Shown here: positions 24,537 to 33,203 of the stretch, one piece after another | How the letters are laid out: every line of letters begins with the position of its first letter | Numbering within the stretch: position 1 is the first letter of the stretch | Origin: an uncultured Collinsella sp. | GTDB lineage: Bacteria > Actinomycetota > Coriobacteriia > Coriobacteriales > Coriobacteriaceae | DNA length: 57,387 nt | Direction: 5' to 3' | NCBI GenBank assembly: GCA_902470815.1 | Contig: CABRHS010000012.1 | Span: forward strand, 1-57,387 | Program-made: the position numbers and the translations under genes | Notes under the pieces: model-generated | Database searches by the model: none | What the model was told of the DNA's origin: nothing | Seen by the model: the letters and a program-made list of their open reading frames with translations, nothing else

Positions 24537-25235
24537 ATGAAGAAACCGATCGTCGCATTCGTCTGCACGCACAACGCGTGCTGCAGCCAGATCGCCCAGG
24601 CCATGGCGAAGCGCTATGCCGGGGACACGCTCGCGCCTTTCTCCGGCGGGACGCATCCCGCCCAGCGCGTCGACGAGGACGCCGAGCGGCTCCTCGCGGC
24701 CACATACGGCATCGACGCCAAGGGGCTCCGCCCCAAATCGGTCGAAGAGCTCCCCGAGGTCGATATCCTCATCACCATGGGATGCGGCGTGGACTGCCCC
24801 TCGCTGCCCGCCGCCTATCGCGAGGACTGGGGGCTCGAGGACCCGACGGGCAAGGGGGACCGCGCGTTCCTGCAGGCCATGCACGCCATCCAGCAGAGAA
24901 TCATCGGGCTCCGGGCGCGCATCATCGCGGGCGAGTTCGACCGCGAGCGGCTCGCATCGAACCTCAAGACGCTCGGGGACGTCAACCGCCTCCGCATCAT
25001 CGAGTTACTCTGGGACGGGCAGGAGCTCTGCGCCTGCAAGATTCTCGAGAACCTTGAGATCTCCCAGCCGACGCTCTCCCACCACATGGCCGCGCTGCGA
25101 GACGCGGGCGTCATCCGGGTCCGCAGGGACGGGCGCTGGATGCACTACCGCCTCGATCACGATGTGCTCGACGCGATCGCCGCCCTGCTCGGGCAGAGCA
25201 TCGCCTACCGCGCATGGGAAGATGCGAGCGACTAG
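24537..25235 (+). CDS. Fusion of ArsC-like phosphatase domain and ArsR regulator
   Basis: A 232-residue protein. Residues 1-135 look like thioredoxin-linked arsenate reductase / low-molecular-weight phosphatase: VAFVCTHNACCSQIAQAM, FSGGTHP, ITMGCGVDCP and GLEDPTGKGD. The P-loop should be C-x5-R, but it reads CTHNACC, so the anion-binding Arg is Cys; a single base change (CGC to TGC) explains it. Residues 140-232 are an ArsR winged helix with the metal-sensing ELCACKIL and recognition helix QPTLSHHMAALRDAG. It probably represses its own promoter through the palindrome at 24444 and may sense arsenite or another thiol-reactive signal. ATG 24537 follows GGGGTGGGCGAC. Confidence 0.8.
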   Translation: MKKPIVAFVCTHNACCSQIAQAMAKRYAGDTLAPFSGGTHPAQRVDEDAERLLAATYGIDAKGLRPKSVEELPEVDILITMGCGVDCPSLPAAYREDWGLEDPTGKGDRAFLQAMHAIQQRIIGLRARIIAGEFDRERLASNLKTLGDVNRLRIIELLWDGQELCACKILENLEISQPTLSHHMAALRDAGVIRVRRDGRWMHYRLDHDVLDAIAALLGQSIAYRAWEDASD

Positions 25236-25440
25236 GCCCGCTCGCTCGGGACTCCGCCGGCGTTCCGCACACGGCCGCAAATGGACCGCCCGCTCGGACC
25301 GTGCTACACTCTGCTCGCCCGCCCGACGGATTCGGGCCCATGCGAGGGCGCAACCGCGAAGAGACAAGGCAGCCATGCGCTTCTAGACATCCACCTCAAC
25401 ATTTCCGTTGACCTCAACCACACAAGGAGGGGATGTCTTT

Positions 25441-26961
25441 ATGCAGCTCGCACTCTCTCGCGTGACCTACACGCACCCCGCGGCGCAAGACCCCATTTTG
25501 AATAACGTGACCATCGCCTTCCCGCAGGGCTGGACCGGCCTTTTGGGCGACAACGGCTGCGGAAAGTCCACGCTCGCCAAAATCGCCTGCGGCCTCTTGA
25601 AGCCCGACGCGGGAACAATCTCGGGCGACCTGCTCTCCGCTTACTGCCCCCAGGATGCGGACGAGGCGCCCATCGACCTCGCGGACTTCGCGCTCGACTT
25701 CGGTCGAGAGGCCCGCGACCTTCGCTCGCGGCTGCGTCTCACCGACGACATGCCGTGGCGCTGGGGCGAGCTGAGCTTCGGCGAGCGCAAGAAACTGCAG
25801 ATCGCATGCTCGCTCTGGCGACGCCCCGACGTGCTCGCCATCGACGAGCCCACCAACCATCTTGACCGCGAAGCCCGCATGCAGCTGAGATCCCTTCTCG
25901 CGGGATTTTCCGGCATCGGCATCCTGGTGAGCCACGACCGCGAGCTGCTCGATGCGCTCGTGGACCGCTGCGCATCGTTCGAGCCCACGGGACCGCAGGG
26001 CGAGATGCGCATCGTCGTGCGGCCCGGAGGCTACACGCAGGCAAGCGAACAGGCAAAACGCGAGCGCAGGGCAAACGCCGACGAGCGAAAGCGCGCCAAA
26101 GACGAGCTCTCCCGGCTCGCCGCCGAACGGGAGCAGCGAGCCCGGGAGGCTGCAAAAGCGGGCGCCAGGCGTTCGAAGCGCGGGCTCGACCCCAAAGACA
26201 AAAGCGCCCGGGCCAAGATCGACCTCGCGATCTTTACCGGTCAAGACGGCGCGCGGGGCAAGCTGCTGCGCCAGATGGACGGGCGCATGGCGAAAGCCCA
26301 AGCGCGCGCCGACGCCGCGTTCGCATCCAAGCGATACGATGGCGGCCTGTTTCTCGATGCCAAACCGTGCCCCCGCAAGACCGCGCTCCGCATTCCCGCG
26401 GGCCGTATCGCGTGCGGCGAGGGCATGCTGGAACTGCCGGAACTGCATGTGGGGAGCATGGAGCACATCGGCATCGTCGGGCCGAATGGCGCTGGGAAAA
26501 CAACCTTGCTCGACCATGTGCGCGCACTCCTGAAAAAACAGGTGGGCCATCCGGGCGCACCCGCCCTCACGATCCTCGACGTCCCCCAAGAACCAGGCCC
26601 GGAGCAGAGGGTGCAAGCGCTGGAGACTCTCCGCGCCCTCTCCCCCGCCGACCGCGGGCGCGTTCTCAGTTGCGTGGCCCAACTCAATTCCGACCCGAGT
26701 CGCATCATCGAAGGCGCCGCGACGAGCCCAGGCGAATTGCGCAAGTTGATGATCGCCCTCGGCCTCTTGGACAAGCCCGCGCTCATCATCATGGACGAGC
26801 CCACCAACCACCTCGACCTGCATTCGGTCGAGGCCCTCGAGCAGGCCCTCGCCCGATTCGCCGGCGCGCTGCTCCTCGTAAGTCACGACCGGGCGTTCCT
26901 GACCGCCTGCACGGGCATCACCTGGACAATCGAAGGAGACGCGCTGAAAGTGAGTAGGTAG
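25441..26961 (+). CDS. ABC-F family ATPase
   Basis: A 506-residue protein with two ABC cassettes and no membrane segments, so ABC-F: these act on ribosomes in translation or antibiotic protection. Cassette 1 has GDNGCGKST, LSFGERKKL and LAIDEPTNHLD. Cassette 2 has GPNGAGKTT, a degenerate signature SPGELRKLM and IIMDEPTNHLD. The basic coiled linker (about residues 205-300) is long and rich in Arg, Lys and Ala. It resembles resistance-type ABC-F proteins in layout, but its target cannot be read from sequence. The ATG at 25441 has AAGGAGGGG upstream. The leader 25236-25440 contains short frames, such as 25340-25411, that could attenuate expression. Confidence 0.85.
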   Translation: MQLALSRVTYTHPAAQDPILNNVTIAFPQGWTGLLGDNGCGKSTLAKIACGLLKPDAGTISGDLLSAYCPQDADEAPIDLADFALDFGREARDLRSRLRLTDDMPWRWGELSFGERKKLQIACSLWRRPDVLAIDEPTNHLDREARMQLRSLLAGFSGIGILVSHDRELLDALVDRCASFEPTGPQGEMRIVVRPGGYTQASEQAKRERRANADERKRAKDELSRLAAEREQRAREAAKAGARRSKRGLDPKDKSARAKIDLAIFTGQDGARGKLLRQMDGRMAKAQARADAAFASKRYDGGLFLDAKPCPRKTALRIPAGRIACGEGMLELPELHVGSMEHIGIVGPNGAGKTTLLDHVRALLKKQVGHPGAPALTILDVPQEPGPEQRVQALETLRALSPADRGRVLSCVAQLNSDPSRIIEGAATSPGELRKLMIALGLLDKPALIIMDEPTNHLDLHSVEALEQALARFAGALLLVSHDRAFLTACTGITWTIEGDALKVSR

Positions 26962-26968
26962 AAAGCGA

Positions 26969-27088
26969 TTTGTTGCAGTGGGCGGATAGCGTTCCGAGCA
27001 CCGGATTGCCCGCATCGAGCGAATCCGCAGGTAGAAACATCGACAGCTTGCACACCTACGCTGCAGACGCCCTCTCCACTGCAACAAA
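26969..27088. repeat. Inverted-repeat-bounded element between abc-F and guaA
   Basis: TTTGTTGCAGTGG (26969-26981) and its exact inverse CCACTGCAACAAA (27076-27088) bound about 120 bp with no gene in it. The right arm abuts the terminator of guaA. Confidence 0.6.
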
Positions 27089-27092
27089 ACAA

Positions 27093-27121
27093 GAATGGCC
27101 GACCCATGGGGCCGGCCATTC
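27093..27121 (-). terminator. Rho-independent terminator of guaA
   Basis: GAATGGCC (27093-27100) pairs with GGCCATTC (27114-27121), extended by further GC pairs, and is followed on the minus strand by TTGTTTTGTTG. Confidence 0.8.
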
Positions 27122-27172
27122 TCGCCAATCGGCGCCCGCGCTGCGCGCACGCCGACGGTACATCAGCTCAGA

Positions 27173-28156
27173 TTACTCGAATTCGATCGTGCCGCAGGGC
27201 TTCGGAGTGAGGTCGTACAGAACGCGGCAGATGCCGTCGACCTCGGAGGCGATGCGGTCGCCGATCTTCTTGAGGAGCGCCCAATCGAGCTCGGGCACCT
27301 CGGCGGTCATGGCGTCGACCGTGTTGACGGCGCGGATGAACGCCGGCCACTCGTACAGGCGCTTGTCGTCCTTCACGCCGGTGACGCGGAAGTCCGGCAC
27401 GGACACGAAGTACTGCCAAACCTTGCCCTCAAGGCCGGCGTTGGCGAACTCCTCGCGCAGGATGGCGTCGGCCTCGCGCAGGGCCTCCAGGCGATCGCGG
27501 GTGATGGCGCCAAGGCAGCGCACGCCCAGGCCCGGGCCCGGGAAGGGCTGGCGCTCGACCATGTTCTCGGGCAGGCCGAGCTCACGGCCAACGACGCGGA
27601 CCTCGTCCTTGTACAGCAGGCGGACGGGCTCGCAGAGCTCGAACTGCAGGTCGTCCGGCAGGCCGCCCACGTTGTGGTGGGCCTTCACGCCGTCGGACTC
27701 GAGGATGTCGGGGTAGATGGTGCCCTGGGCGAGGAAGGAAACCTCGTCGCCCACCTTGCGGGCCTCCTCCTCGAACACGCGGATGAACTCGGCGCCGATG
27801 ATCTTGCGCTTGGCCTCGGGCTCGGCGACGCCGTCGAGCAGCTCGAGAAAGCGGTCGGTTGCGTCGACGTAGACGAGGTTGGCGTCGAGCTGGTTGCGGA
27901 ACACGTCCACGACCTGCTCGGACTCGCCCTTGCGCATGAGGCCATGGTTCACATGCACGCAGATGAGCTGCTTGCCGATGGCCTTGATCAGCAGAGCGGC
28001 AACCACGGAGGAGTCGACGCCGCCGGACAGGGCCAAGAGGGCCTTCTTGTCGCCGATCTGCTCACGGCAGGCAGCGACCTGCTCCTCGATGAAGGCCTGA
28101 GCGAGCTCAGGGGTGGTGATGCGGACCATGTCGTCAGGGCGCTTGTTCAAATCCAT
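27173..28156 (-). CDS. guaA: GMP synthase, ATP pyrophosphatase subunit (no glutaminase domain)
   Basis: A 327-residue enzyme that adenylates XMP and aminates it to GMP. The PP-loop is ALSGGVDSSV near residue 42, and HVNHGLMRKGE, QPFPGPGLGVRCLG and a C-terminal dimerisation part ending KPCGTIEFE are all present. The usual N-terminal glutamine amidotransferase half of bacterial GuaA is absent, and the gene starts cleanly at ATG 28156 with AAAGGAGACCC, so this is the two-subunit (archaeal-like) form. The partner glutaminase must be elsewhere or ammonia is used. It is divergent from the ModD-like gene, with a paired 11-bp direct repeat in the shared promoter area. Confidence 0.9.
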   Translation of the reverse strand: MDLNKRPDDMVRITTPELAQAFIEEQVAACREQIGDKKALLALSGGVDSSVVAALLIKAIGKQLICVHVNHGLMRKGESEQVVDVFRNQLDANLVYVDATDRFLELLDGVAEPEAKRKIIGAEFIRVFEEEARKVGDEVSFLAQGTIYPDILESDGVKAHHNVGGLPDDLQFELCEPVRLLYKDEVRVVGRELGLPENMVERQPFPGPGLGVRCLGAITRDRLEALREADAILREEFANAGLEGKVWQYFVSVPDFRVTGVKDDKRLYEWPAFIRAVNTVDAMTAEVPELDWALLKKIGDRIASEVDGICRVLYDLTPKPCGTIEFE

Positions 28157-28189
28157 GGGTCTCCTTTCAAGGGCGCGCGGTGCGGGCGC

Positions 28190-28215
28190 GACGGGACGTC
28201 TGCAGACGGGACGTC
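28190..28215. promoter_or_regulatory. Direct repeat in the guaA / modD-like divergent promoter region
   Basis: GACGGGACGTC occurs at 28190-28200 and 28205-28215, separated by TGCA, 34-59 bp upstream of guaA. It could be a regulator site; no partner copy was seen elsewhere in the window. Confidence 0.35.
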
Positions 28216-28315
28216 ATATAACAAACAGCATTATGCCTTTTCCGCGTGATACATGCAGGAGAATCGTGCGGCAATGATACGATTTCCACCGTAGAAACCC
28301 AGCAGAGGAGGACCC

Positions 28316-29215
28316 ATGGTCACCCTGTCCGACGCGCGCATCGACGAGCTGATCGCCGAAGACGTGCCCTATATCGATCTGACCAGCCATATCCTGGGCG
28401 TCGACACTCAAGCCGGCGCCATGGAGTACTTCACCCGCGAGGACTGCGTGCTCGCCGGCGGCGAGGTGGCCGCGCGCATCGCCGCCAAGCTCGGCTGCGC
28501 AGTCACCAACATCCTGCCCGACGGCACGGAGCTTCAAGCCGGCCAGTCCTTCATGACCCTCGGCGGGACGGCCGCCCAGCTTCACCAGGCTTGGAAAGTC
28601 TGCCTCAACGTGTTCGACCATCTCTCCGCCGTGGCGACCAAGACCCGCGCGATGGTCGATGCCGCGCACGCCGCGAATCCCTCCTGCGAGGTCCTCACCA
28701 CGCGCAAGAGCATGCCGGGCGTCAAGGACCTGCTCGTGGAGGCCACCGTCGCCGGCGGCGCGTTCCCCCACCGCCTGGGCCTTTCCGAGACGGTCCTGGT
28801 GTTCAACCACCATCTTGAGTTCATGGGCGGGATCGACGCGTTCATCGAGCAGCTGCCCCAGATCCGCTCGCGCTGCATCGAGAAGAAGCTGTTCGTCGAG
28901 GTGAACGCCAAGCAGGCGCTCGCCCTCGCATGGCACAACGCCGCCTGCACGCGCGCCTGTGCCGCCTCGCGCGGGGCCGTGGCATGGGCGGGCATCGACG
29001 GCGTCCAACTCGATAAGGTCGCGATTGACGAGCTGGCCGAACTTGTGGGCAACCTGCGCGCGCTCGACCCGCGCCTGACCATCATCGCCGCCGGCGGCGT
29101 CAACCCGGGCAATGCCGGCGCATACGCCGCGACCGGCGTGGACGGTCTTGCCACCACCGCGCCCTTCACCGCAAAGCCCATCGACATGAGCGTCCGCATG
29201 CGGCGCCTGGGATAG
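28316..29215 (+). CDS. ModD-like phosphoribosyltransferase (quinolinate PRTase family)
   Basis: A 299-residue protein of the NadC fold. Its N-terminal part (ELIAEDVPYIDLTSHILG) and HRLGLSETVLVFNHHLEF fit ModD rather than NadC, where that motif is HRxGLxDxxLIKDNH. TTRKSMPGVKDL replaces the NadC TRKTTPG, and GVDGLATTAPF closes the barrel. ModD genes often travel with molybdate transport, but here the neighbour 7 bp downstream is an APC-type permease, so the pair may act on another substrate. The ATG at 28316 has GAGGAGGACCC upstream. Confidence 0.75.
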   Translation: MVTLSDARIDELIAEDVPYIDLTSHILGVDTQAGAMEYFTREDCVLAGGEVAARIAAKLGCAVTNILPDGTELQAGQSFMTLGGTAAQLHQAWKVCLNVFDHLSAVATKTRAMVDAAHAANPSCEVLTTRKSMPGVKDLLVEATVAGGAFPHRLGLSETVLVFNHHLEFMGGIDAFIEQLPQIRSRCIEKKLFVEVNAKQALALAWHNAACTRACAASRGAVAWAGIDGVQLDKVAIDELAELVGNLRALDPRLTIIAAGGVNPGNAGAYAATGVDGLATTAPFTAKPIDMSVRMRRLG

Positions 29216-29221
29216 GAAGCC

Positions 29222-30625
29222 ATGACCTCACCTTCTGAAACCACCGCGACCACCAGTGGGAGCGCCGGCTCCCCCGCGGCCGTCGACGCTGCACCGGTAA
29301 AGCGCTACTCGCTGTTCACCGCCATCTGCCTGATCGTGGGCATCTGCATCGGATCGGGTATCTTCTTCAAATCGGACAACATCCTCATCGCCACCGGCGG
29401 CAACGTCGCCCTTGGCGTGGCGATGATGCTGCTCGCCGCGACCACCATCATATTCGGGGGCCTCACTCTCGCGCGCTTCGCCGCGCGCACCACTGGGCAC
29501 GGCGGGCTGATCGCATACGCAGAGGAATTCCTGGGGCCGCGCCGCGCCGCGTTCATCGGCTGGAACTTCACCTTTCTGTACATGCCCGTCGTCTGCTCCG
29601 TGCTCAGCTGGGTTGTGGGCGTGTGCGCGTGCATGACCTTCAGCCTGCCCGGGACGTTTGCCTGGCAGATGGGCATCGGCCTGGTGTTCCTGCTGGCCTG
29701 CACCGCGTGGAACATCCTTTGGCCCACCTTGAGCGGCTACTTCCAAAACCTCACCACACTGGCCAAGGCCCTGCCGCTGGTGCTTGTAGGCGTGATCGGC
29801 CTCATGGTGAACGACCCGGTCGCTCAGCTGAGCTCCGACATCGCCGCCGCCCCCGCCGCGGGCACGGGTTGGATCGCCGCCGCAGCCCCCATCGCCTTCG
29901 CCTTCGACGGCTGGAGCTCCGCGGTGAGCATCGCCCCCGAGCTCAAGGACGCGCGGCGCAACCTGCCCCGCGCCCTCGTGGCCGCGCCCATCATCATCCT
30001 GGTGCTCTACCTGGGCTACTTCGTGGGCATCTCTTGCTTCCTAGGTCCGCAGACCGTCATCCAGGCGGGCGACGCGAGCCTCTCGCTCATGTTCGTCAAG
30101 CTCTTCGGCGAGCAGGCCGGTGCGCTCCCCAACGTCATCGCCTTCATCGCGGTGCTGGGCGGCGCCAACGGCATGGTGCTGGCAACCCTGCGCATGCCCC
30201 AGTCCCTGGCGCTGCACCATATGATGCCCTGCGAGCGCACCGTGAGCCGTATGAACCCCAAGCTGCAGTTCCCGGTGGCGAGCGCGCTGATCGCGCTGGC
30301 GACCACTCTCTTTTGGGTGGCCGTGCACACGGTGGTGAGCGCCCTCGGGCTCCTTCCCAACGGCGACATCTCCGAGGTCGTGGTCGCCATGACCATGATG
30401 ATTCTGGCGCTGTACTACATCGAGGCGCTGCGCGGGGCGCTGCACGAGGACTCCCCCGCCCTCACGCGCGCCCGGCACGCCGTCGCGCCCGCCATCGCCC
30501 TCGCGAGTGCCATGGCGATCGGCCTGTCGAGCATCTCGGACCCCACGCGCTGGCCGTTCATCGCAGCTTTCACCGCGCTGCTCCTCGTGATGACCTTCGC
30601 GCTCACGCCCAAGCGCCCCGCTTAG
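29222..30625 (+). CDS. APC-superfamily amino acid permease
   Basis: A 467-residue membrane protein with about 12 hydrophobic segments. The family signature IVGICIGSGIFFKSDNIL is at about residues 38-55, in the first helix, and FDGWSSAVSIAPELKDARRN is the conserved loop before helix 7. It resembles the LAT/basic-amino-acid branch of the APC superfamily; the substrate is not known. It is translated 7 bp after the ModD-like gene, so the two are probably co-transcribed and functionally linked. Its stop codon overlaps the convergent DUF2130 gene. Confidence 0.85.
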   Translation: MTSPSETTATTSGSAGSPAAVDAAPVKRYSLFTAICLIVGICIGSGIFFKSDNILIATGGNVALGVAMMLLAATTIIFGGLTLARFAARTTGHGGLIAYAEEFLGPRRAAFIGWNFTFLYMPVVCSVLSWVVGVCACMTFSLPGTFAWQMGIGLVFLLACTAWNILWPTLSGYFQNLTTLAKALPLVLVGVIGLMVNDPVAQLSSDIAAAPAAGTGWIAAAAPIAFAFDGWSSAVSIAPELKDARRNLPRALVAAPIIILVLYLGYFVGISCFLGPQTVIQAGDASLSLMFVKLFGEQAGALPNVIAFIAVLGGANGMVLATLRMPQSLALHHMMPCERTVSRMNPKLQFPVASALIALATTLFWVAVHTVVSALGLLPNGDISEVVVAMTMMILALYYIEALRGALHEDSPALTRARHAVAPAIALASAMAIGLSSISDPTRWPFIAAFTALLLVMTFALTPKRPA

Positions 30626-32076
30626 GCGTCCGGGAGCGCACGCTCCTCGCGCGCCTCGGCGAAGGCGGCCTTCATGGTGGGGTTGTTCCGCGTGAGCTTG
30701 CGGATGGTGAGGCCCTGGGCCTTATCGTTCGCCAGGCGCAGGTTGTTCTCGCTGGAGAGCAGGTTGTCCTTCACCTTCTGCAGGTGCTTGATGGTGGTGT
30801 CTATCTCGTCGATAGCCGTCTGGAACTTGCGGCTTGCCAGGTCGTAGTTGCGGTTGAAGCCCTCCTGGAATCCCAGCAGCCTCTCCTCGAACTCCGTGAC
30901 GTCGATGTTCTGCTGGCGAACGAGCTCGAGCTCCTGCTTGTAGGCAAGCGCGTTCATGGCGGCGTTGCGCAGCAACGTGATCATGGGGATGAAGAACTGC
31001 GGGCGGATCACGTACATCTTCTCGTACCGGTAGCTCACGTCCACGATGCCCGTGTTGTACAGCTCGCTCTCCGGTTCCAGCAAGGTGACGAGCACCGCGT
31101 ACTCGCACCCCTTCTTCTTGCGGTCCGAGTCGAGCTTCTTGAAGAAGTCCTCGTTCTTGTGCTTGGTGGCCGTGGTGTCGTTCTCGTTCTTCATCTCGAA
31201 CATGATGGAGACGATCTCGTTACCGACCTCATCGCACTCGCGGAAGATGAAGTCGCCCTTGGTGCCGTCCGAGGCGTCGTTGTCCTTCTCGAAGTAGGCA
31301 TGCGGGAACGCCGTGGCGCGCAGCTGGTTGAACTGGGTCTCGCAGTGCTGCTCCAGGGTCTCGCCCACCATCTTGGTGGACAGGCGGGCCTTCATGTCGC
31401 GTAGGCGCTCGATCTCCTCGTCCTTGTAGCGGATGAGGTCCTGAGCGCTCTTACGGGCCTGCTCGATCTCGAGCGCGTGGGCGGTCTCGATCTGCTGCTT
31501 CTCGGCGGCACGGACCTCCTGCTCGCGCGAGAGCTCAAAACGGGCTGCATCCAGGTCGCGGGAGAGCTTGGCGCGCTCCTCCTCAAACGCCGTGCGGGCC
31601 TCGGTCACCGCCTGCGTCACCGCAAGGTCGCGCTGAGTGGAACCGGCATCCAGCTGGGCCTTGAGCGAGGCGATCTGTGCATCGCGAGCGGCCAGCTGCT
31701 CGCGGAGCTCTTCCTTTTGATCGGCGGCGTCCTGCTGGGCCACCATGCGCTCGCGCTGGGCGGCGACCTTCACCGCGGACTCGCGCTCCTCGACGGCGGA
31801 CTCAAGCTTGGCGGAGAGTTCGGCGATGCGGGCATCAGCCTCGGCGCGGACGCGCATGAGCTCGGCGGCGCGCTCATTCTGTTCCTTTGCGAGCTCGGCC
31901 CTGGCCTGAGAGCGGGCAAGTTCGAGGGCCTGCTCGTGTTCGCGACGCAGCGAGGCGGCGCGCTCCTCCACCTCATGGGCGAACTGATCGTCGTGCACCT
32001 GGCGAACGATGCCCTCGTAGTCGCTCTCATCGAGGTTGATGACCGTCCCGCACTTGGGGCACGTGATCTGGTTCAT
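30622..32076 (-). CDS. DUF2130 protein: zinc ribbon, coiled coil, nuclease-like C-terminus
   Basis: A 484-residue protein. It begins with a zinc-ribbon half (ITCPKCGTVINLDE). Residues about 40-245 are a long Glu/Ala/Arg-rich coiled coil. The C-terminal DUF2130 domain contains KGDFIFRE and IMFEMKNEND, a D...E-x-K pattern consistent with PD-(D/E)XK nucleases, and YAVLVTLLEPES. Family function is not established; a DNA-processing role is inferred. ATG 32076 has GAGGAGC upstream, and the leader holds the GAGTTTTGTCCG block shared with the HIRAN gene. Confidence 0.75.
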   Translation of the reverse strand: MNQITCPKCGTVINLDESDYEGIVRQVHDDQFAHEVEERAASLRREHEQALELARSQARAELAKEQNERAAELMRVRAEADARIAELSAKLESAVEERESAVKVAAQRERMVAQQDAADQKEELREQLAARDAQIASLKAQLDAGSTQRDLAVTQAVTEARTAFEEERAKLSRDLDAARFELSREQEVRAAEKQQIETAHALEIEQARKSAQDLIRYKDEEIERLRDMKARLSTKMVGETLEQHCETQFNQLRATAFPHAYFEKDNDASDGTKGDFIFRECDEVGNEIVSIMFEMKNENDTTATKHKNEDFFKKLDSDRKKKGCEYAVLVTLLEPESELYNTGIVDVSYRYEKMYVIRPQFFIPMITLLRNAAMNALAYKQELELVRQQNIDVTEFEERLLGFQEGFNRNYDLASRKFQTAIDEIDTTIKHLQKVKDNLLSSENNLRLANDKAQGLTIRKLTRNNPTMKAAFAEAREERALPDA

Positions 32077-32152
32077 ATGCTCGCTCCTCACCTTGCAGCC
32101 GTTCGGGATCCTTCCGGCTCTGATCTCCTGCTTCAAACTATACCTGCCCGTG

Positions 32153-32164
32153 CGGACAAAACTC
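32153..32164 (-). promoter_or_regulatory. GAGTTTTGTCCG block upstream of the DUF2130 gene
   Basis: The 12-mer (minus strand) is identical to the one at 33204-33215 ahead of the HIRAN gene. Here it is followed by ACGGGCAGG and TATAGT, a possible -10, about 75 bp from the start codon. Confidence 0.4.
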
Positions 32165-32247
32165 CACGCAAGCGGTTTGGGACCATGCTGGCGAGCCCCG
32201 GCGCCTTTGGACAAGGCGAAACACCGGGCATGACGGCAGCGCAACGG

Positions 32248-32760
32248 CTACAGTCGCCTTTCAAGCATGACCATGCCCTTCAGCTGGATCCCGGCCTCGA
32301 TAATGGGATGATCGTAGTTATCGACGAAGAAGTTGGGCAACACGCAAGACCGCGCGAAGCCGCACGCCTCGTAAAAGGGAACGGTTAGAGGGCTGTCGCC
32401 CGTACCGACCTGCAGCACGTCGTGCTCGTGAGCCACATGCCGAGCGGCAAACTCCAATAAAGCCCGGCCAATGCCGCTGCGTTGGTGCGCTGCATCGACG
32501 GCGAGACTTTTGACCTCGGCAATGCGCAGGCCCCGATCATCGATGCCCTCGTCCGTCACGATCATGCACCCGAGTGCGCGATCGGACATGAGAGCGGAGT
32601 CGACCTTGAAACAGGGGGCATCCTCCGCATACGCCGCGAACATCTCGCCGCGGTGGAGGTAGAGCTCGACCATGTCCCATTGCTCATCGGCGAGCAAGAG
32701 CAGGTCGCGAAACAGCTCGCGACCGCGATCGATAGGAACGATGTGCAACTCTGGCGCCAT
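32248..32760 (-). CDS. GNAT family N-acetyltransferase
   Basis: A 170-residue acetyltransferase. The acetyl-CoA-binding motif A is VKSLAVDAAHQRSGIGRALL (about residues 82-101; the Q/RxxGxG/A pattern is QRSGIG), and motif B is FYEACGFARS. The substrate is unknown. The ATG at 32760 (MAPELHIV) has GGAGGAG upstream. It lies between the DUF2130 and HIRAN genes in the same orientation, with gaps of 40 and 171 bp. Confidence 0.85.
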   Translation of the reverse strand: MAPELHIVPIDRGRELFRDLLLLADEQWDMVELYLHRGEMFAAYAEDAPCFKVDSALMSDRALGCMIVTDEGIDDRGLRIAEVKSLAVDAAHQRSGIGRALLEFAARHVAHEHDVLQVGTGDSPLTVPFYEACGFARSCVLPNFFVDNYDHPIIEAGIQLKGMVMLERRL

Positions 32761-32800
32761 GCACTCCTCCAAGGCGCTCGAATGGGCTCACGCCACAATT

Positions 32801-33127
32801 CTAGCGCGCGTCACGAACCAGCACAGCCACGCGAACCTGCTGCCACGGGTCGTTTTCCGGTGCGACCTGCAGCACGCGGCACTCGAAAACGCCGCCATGA
32901 CCGTAGAAGAACATGGTCGAGAGCGGCCCCACCGAGTCGGCGGGAACGTAGCCGAGCATGGTTCCGTGGTATTTGATTGCAATGGCCTGCGGGTCGTAGG
33001 GATTGTCGCGCTCAGGCACCAAATCCAACGTGTCGCCGGCCTTGAGCTCGCCCAAGACCAGGGCACCGTCGTGATGCTTAAATCCAGCGATGTGAAATGA
33101 GAACAAATTGCGAGACGGCTCGTACAT
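32801..33127 (-). CDS. HIRAN-domain protein
   Basis: A 108-residue protein consisting almost wholly of a HIRAN domain: FHIAGFKHHDGALVL, LVPERDNPYDPQAIAI and LGYVPADSV. HIRAN domains bind single-stranded DNA ends and are found in DNA repair helicases such as HLTF; stand-alone bacterial forms occur near nucleases. ATG 33127 has AAAGGAG upstream. It is divergent from the HNH nuclease gene. Confidence 0.8.
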   Translation of the reverse strand: MYEPSRNLFSFHIAGFKHHDGALVLGELKAGDTLDLVPERDNPYDPQAIAIKYHGTMLGYVPADSVGPLSTMFFYGHGGVFECRVLQVAPENDPWQQVRVAVLVRDAR

Positions 33128-33203
33128 GATGCGCTCCTTTCGGCCGCCGAGGTGCGCGACCCCATGTGCGCCCCTCTTTTCGACCCAAAGGTACGCCCCC
33201 GTC

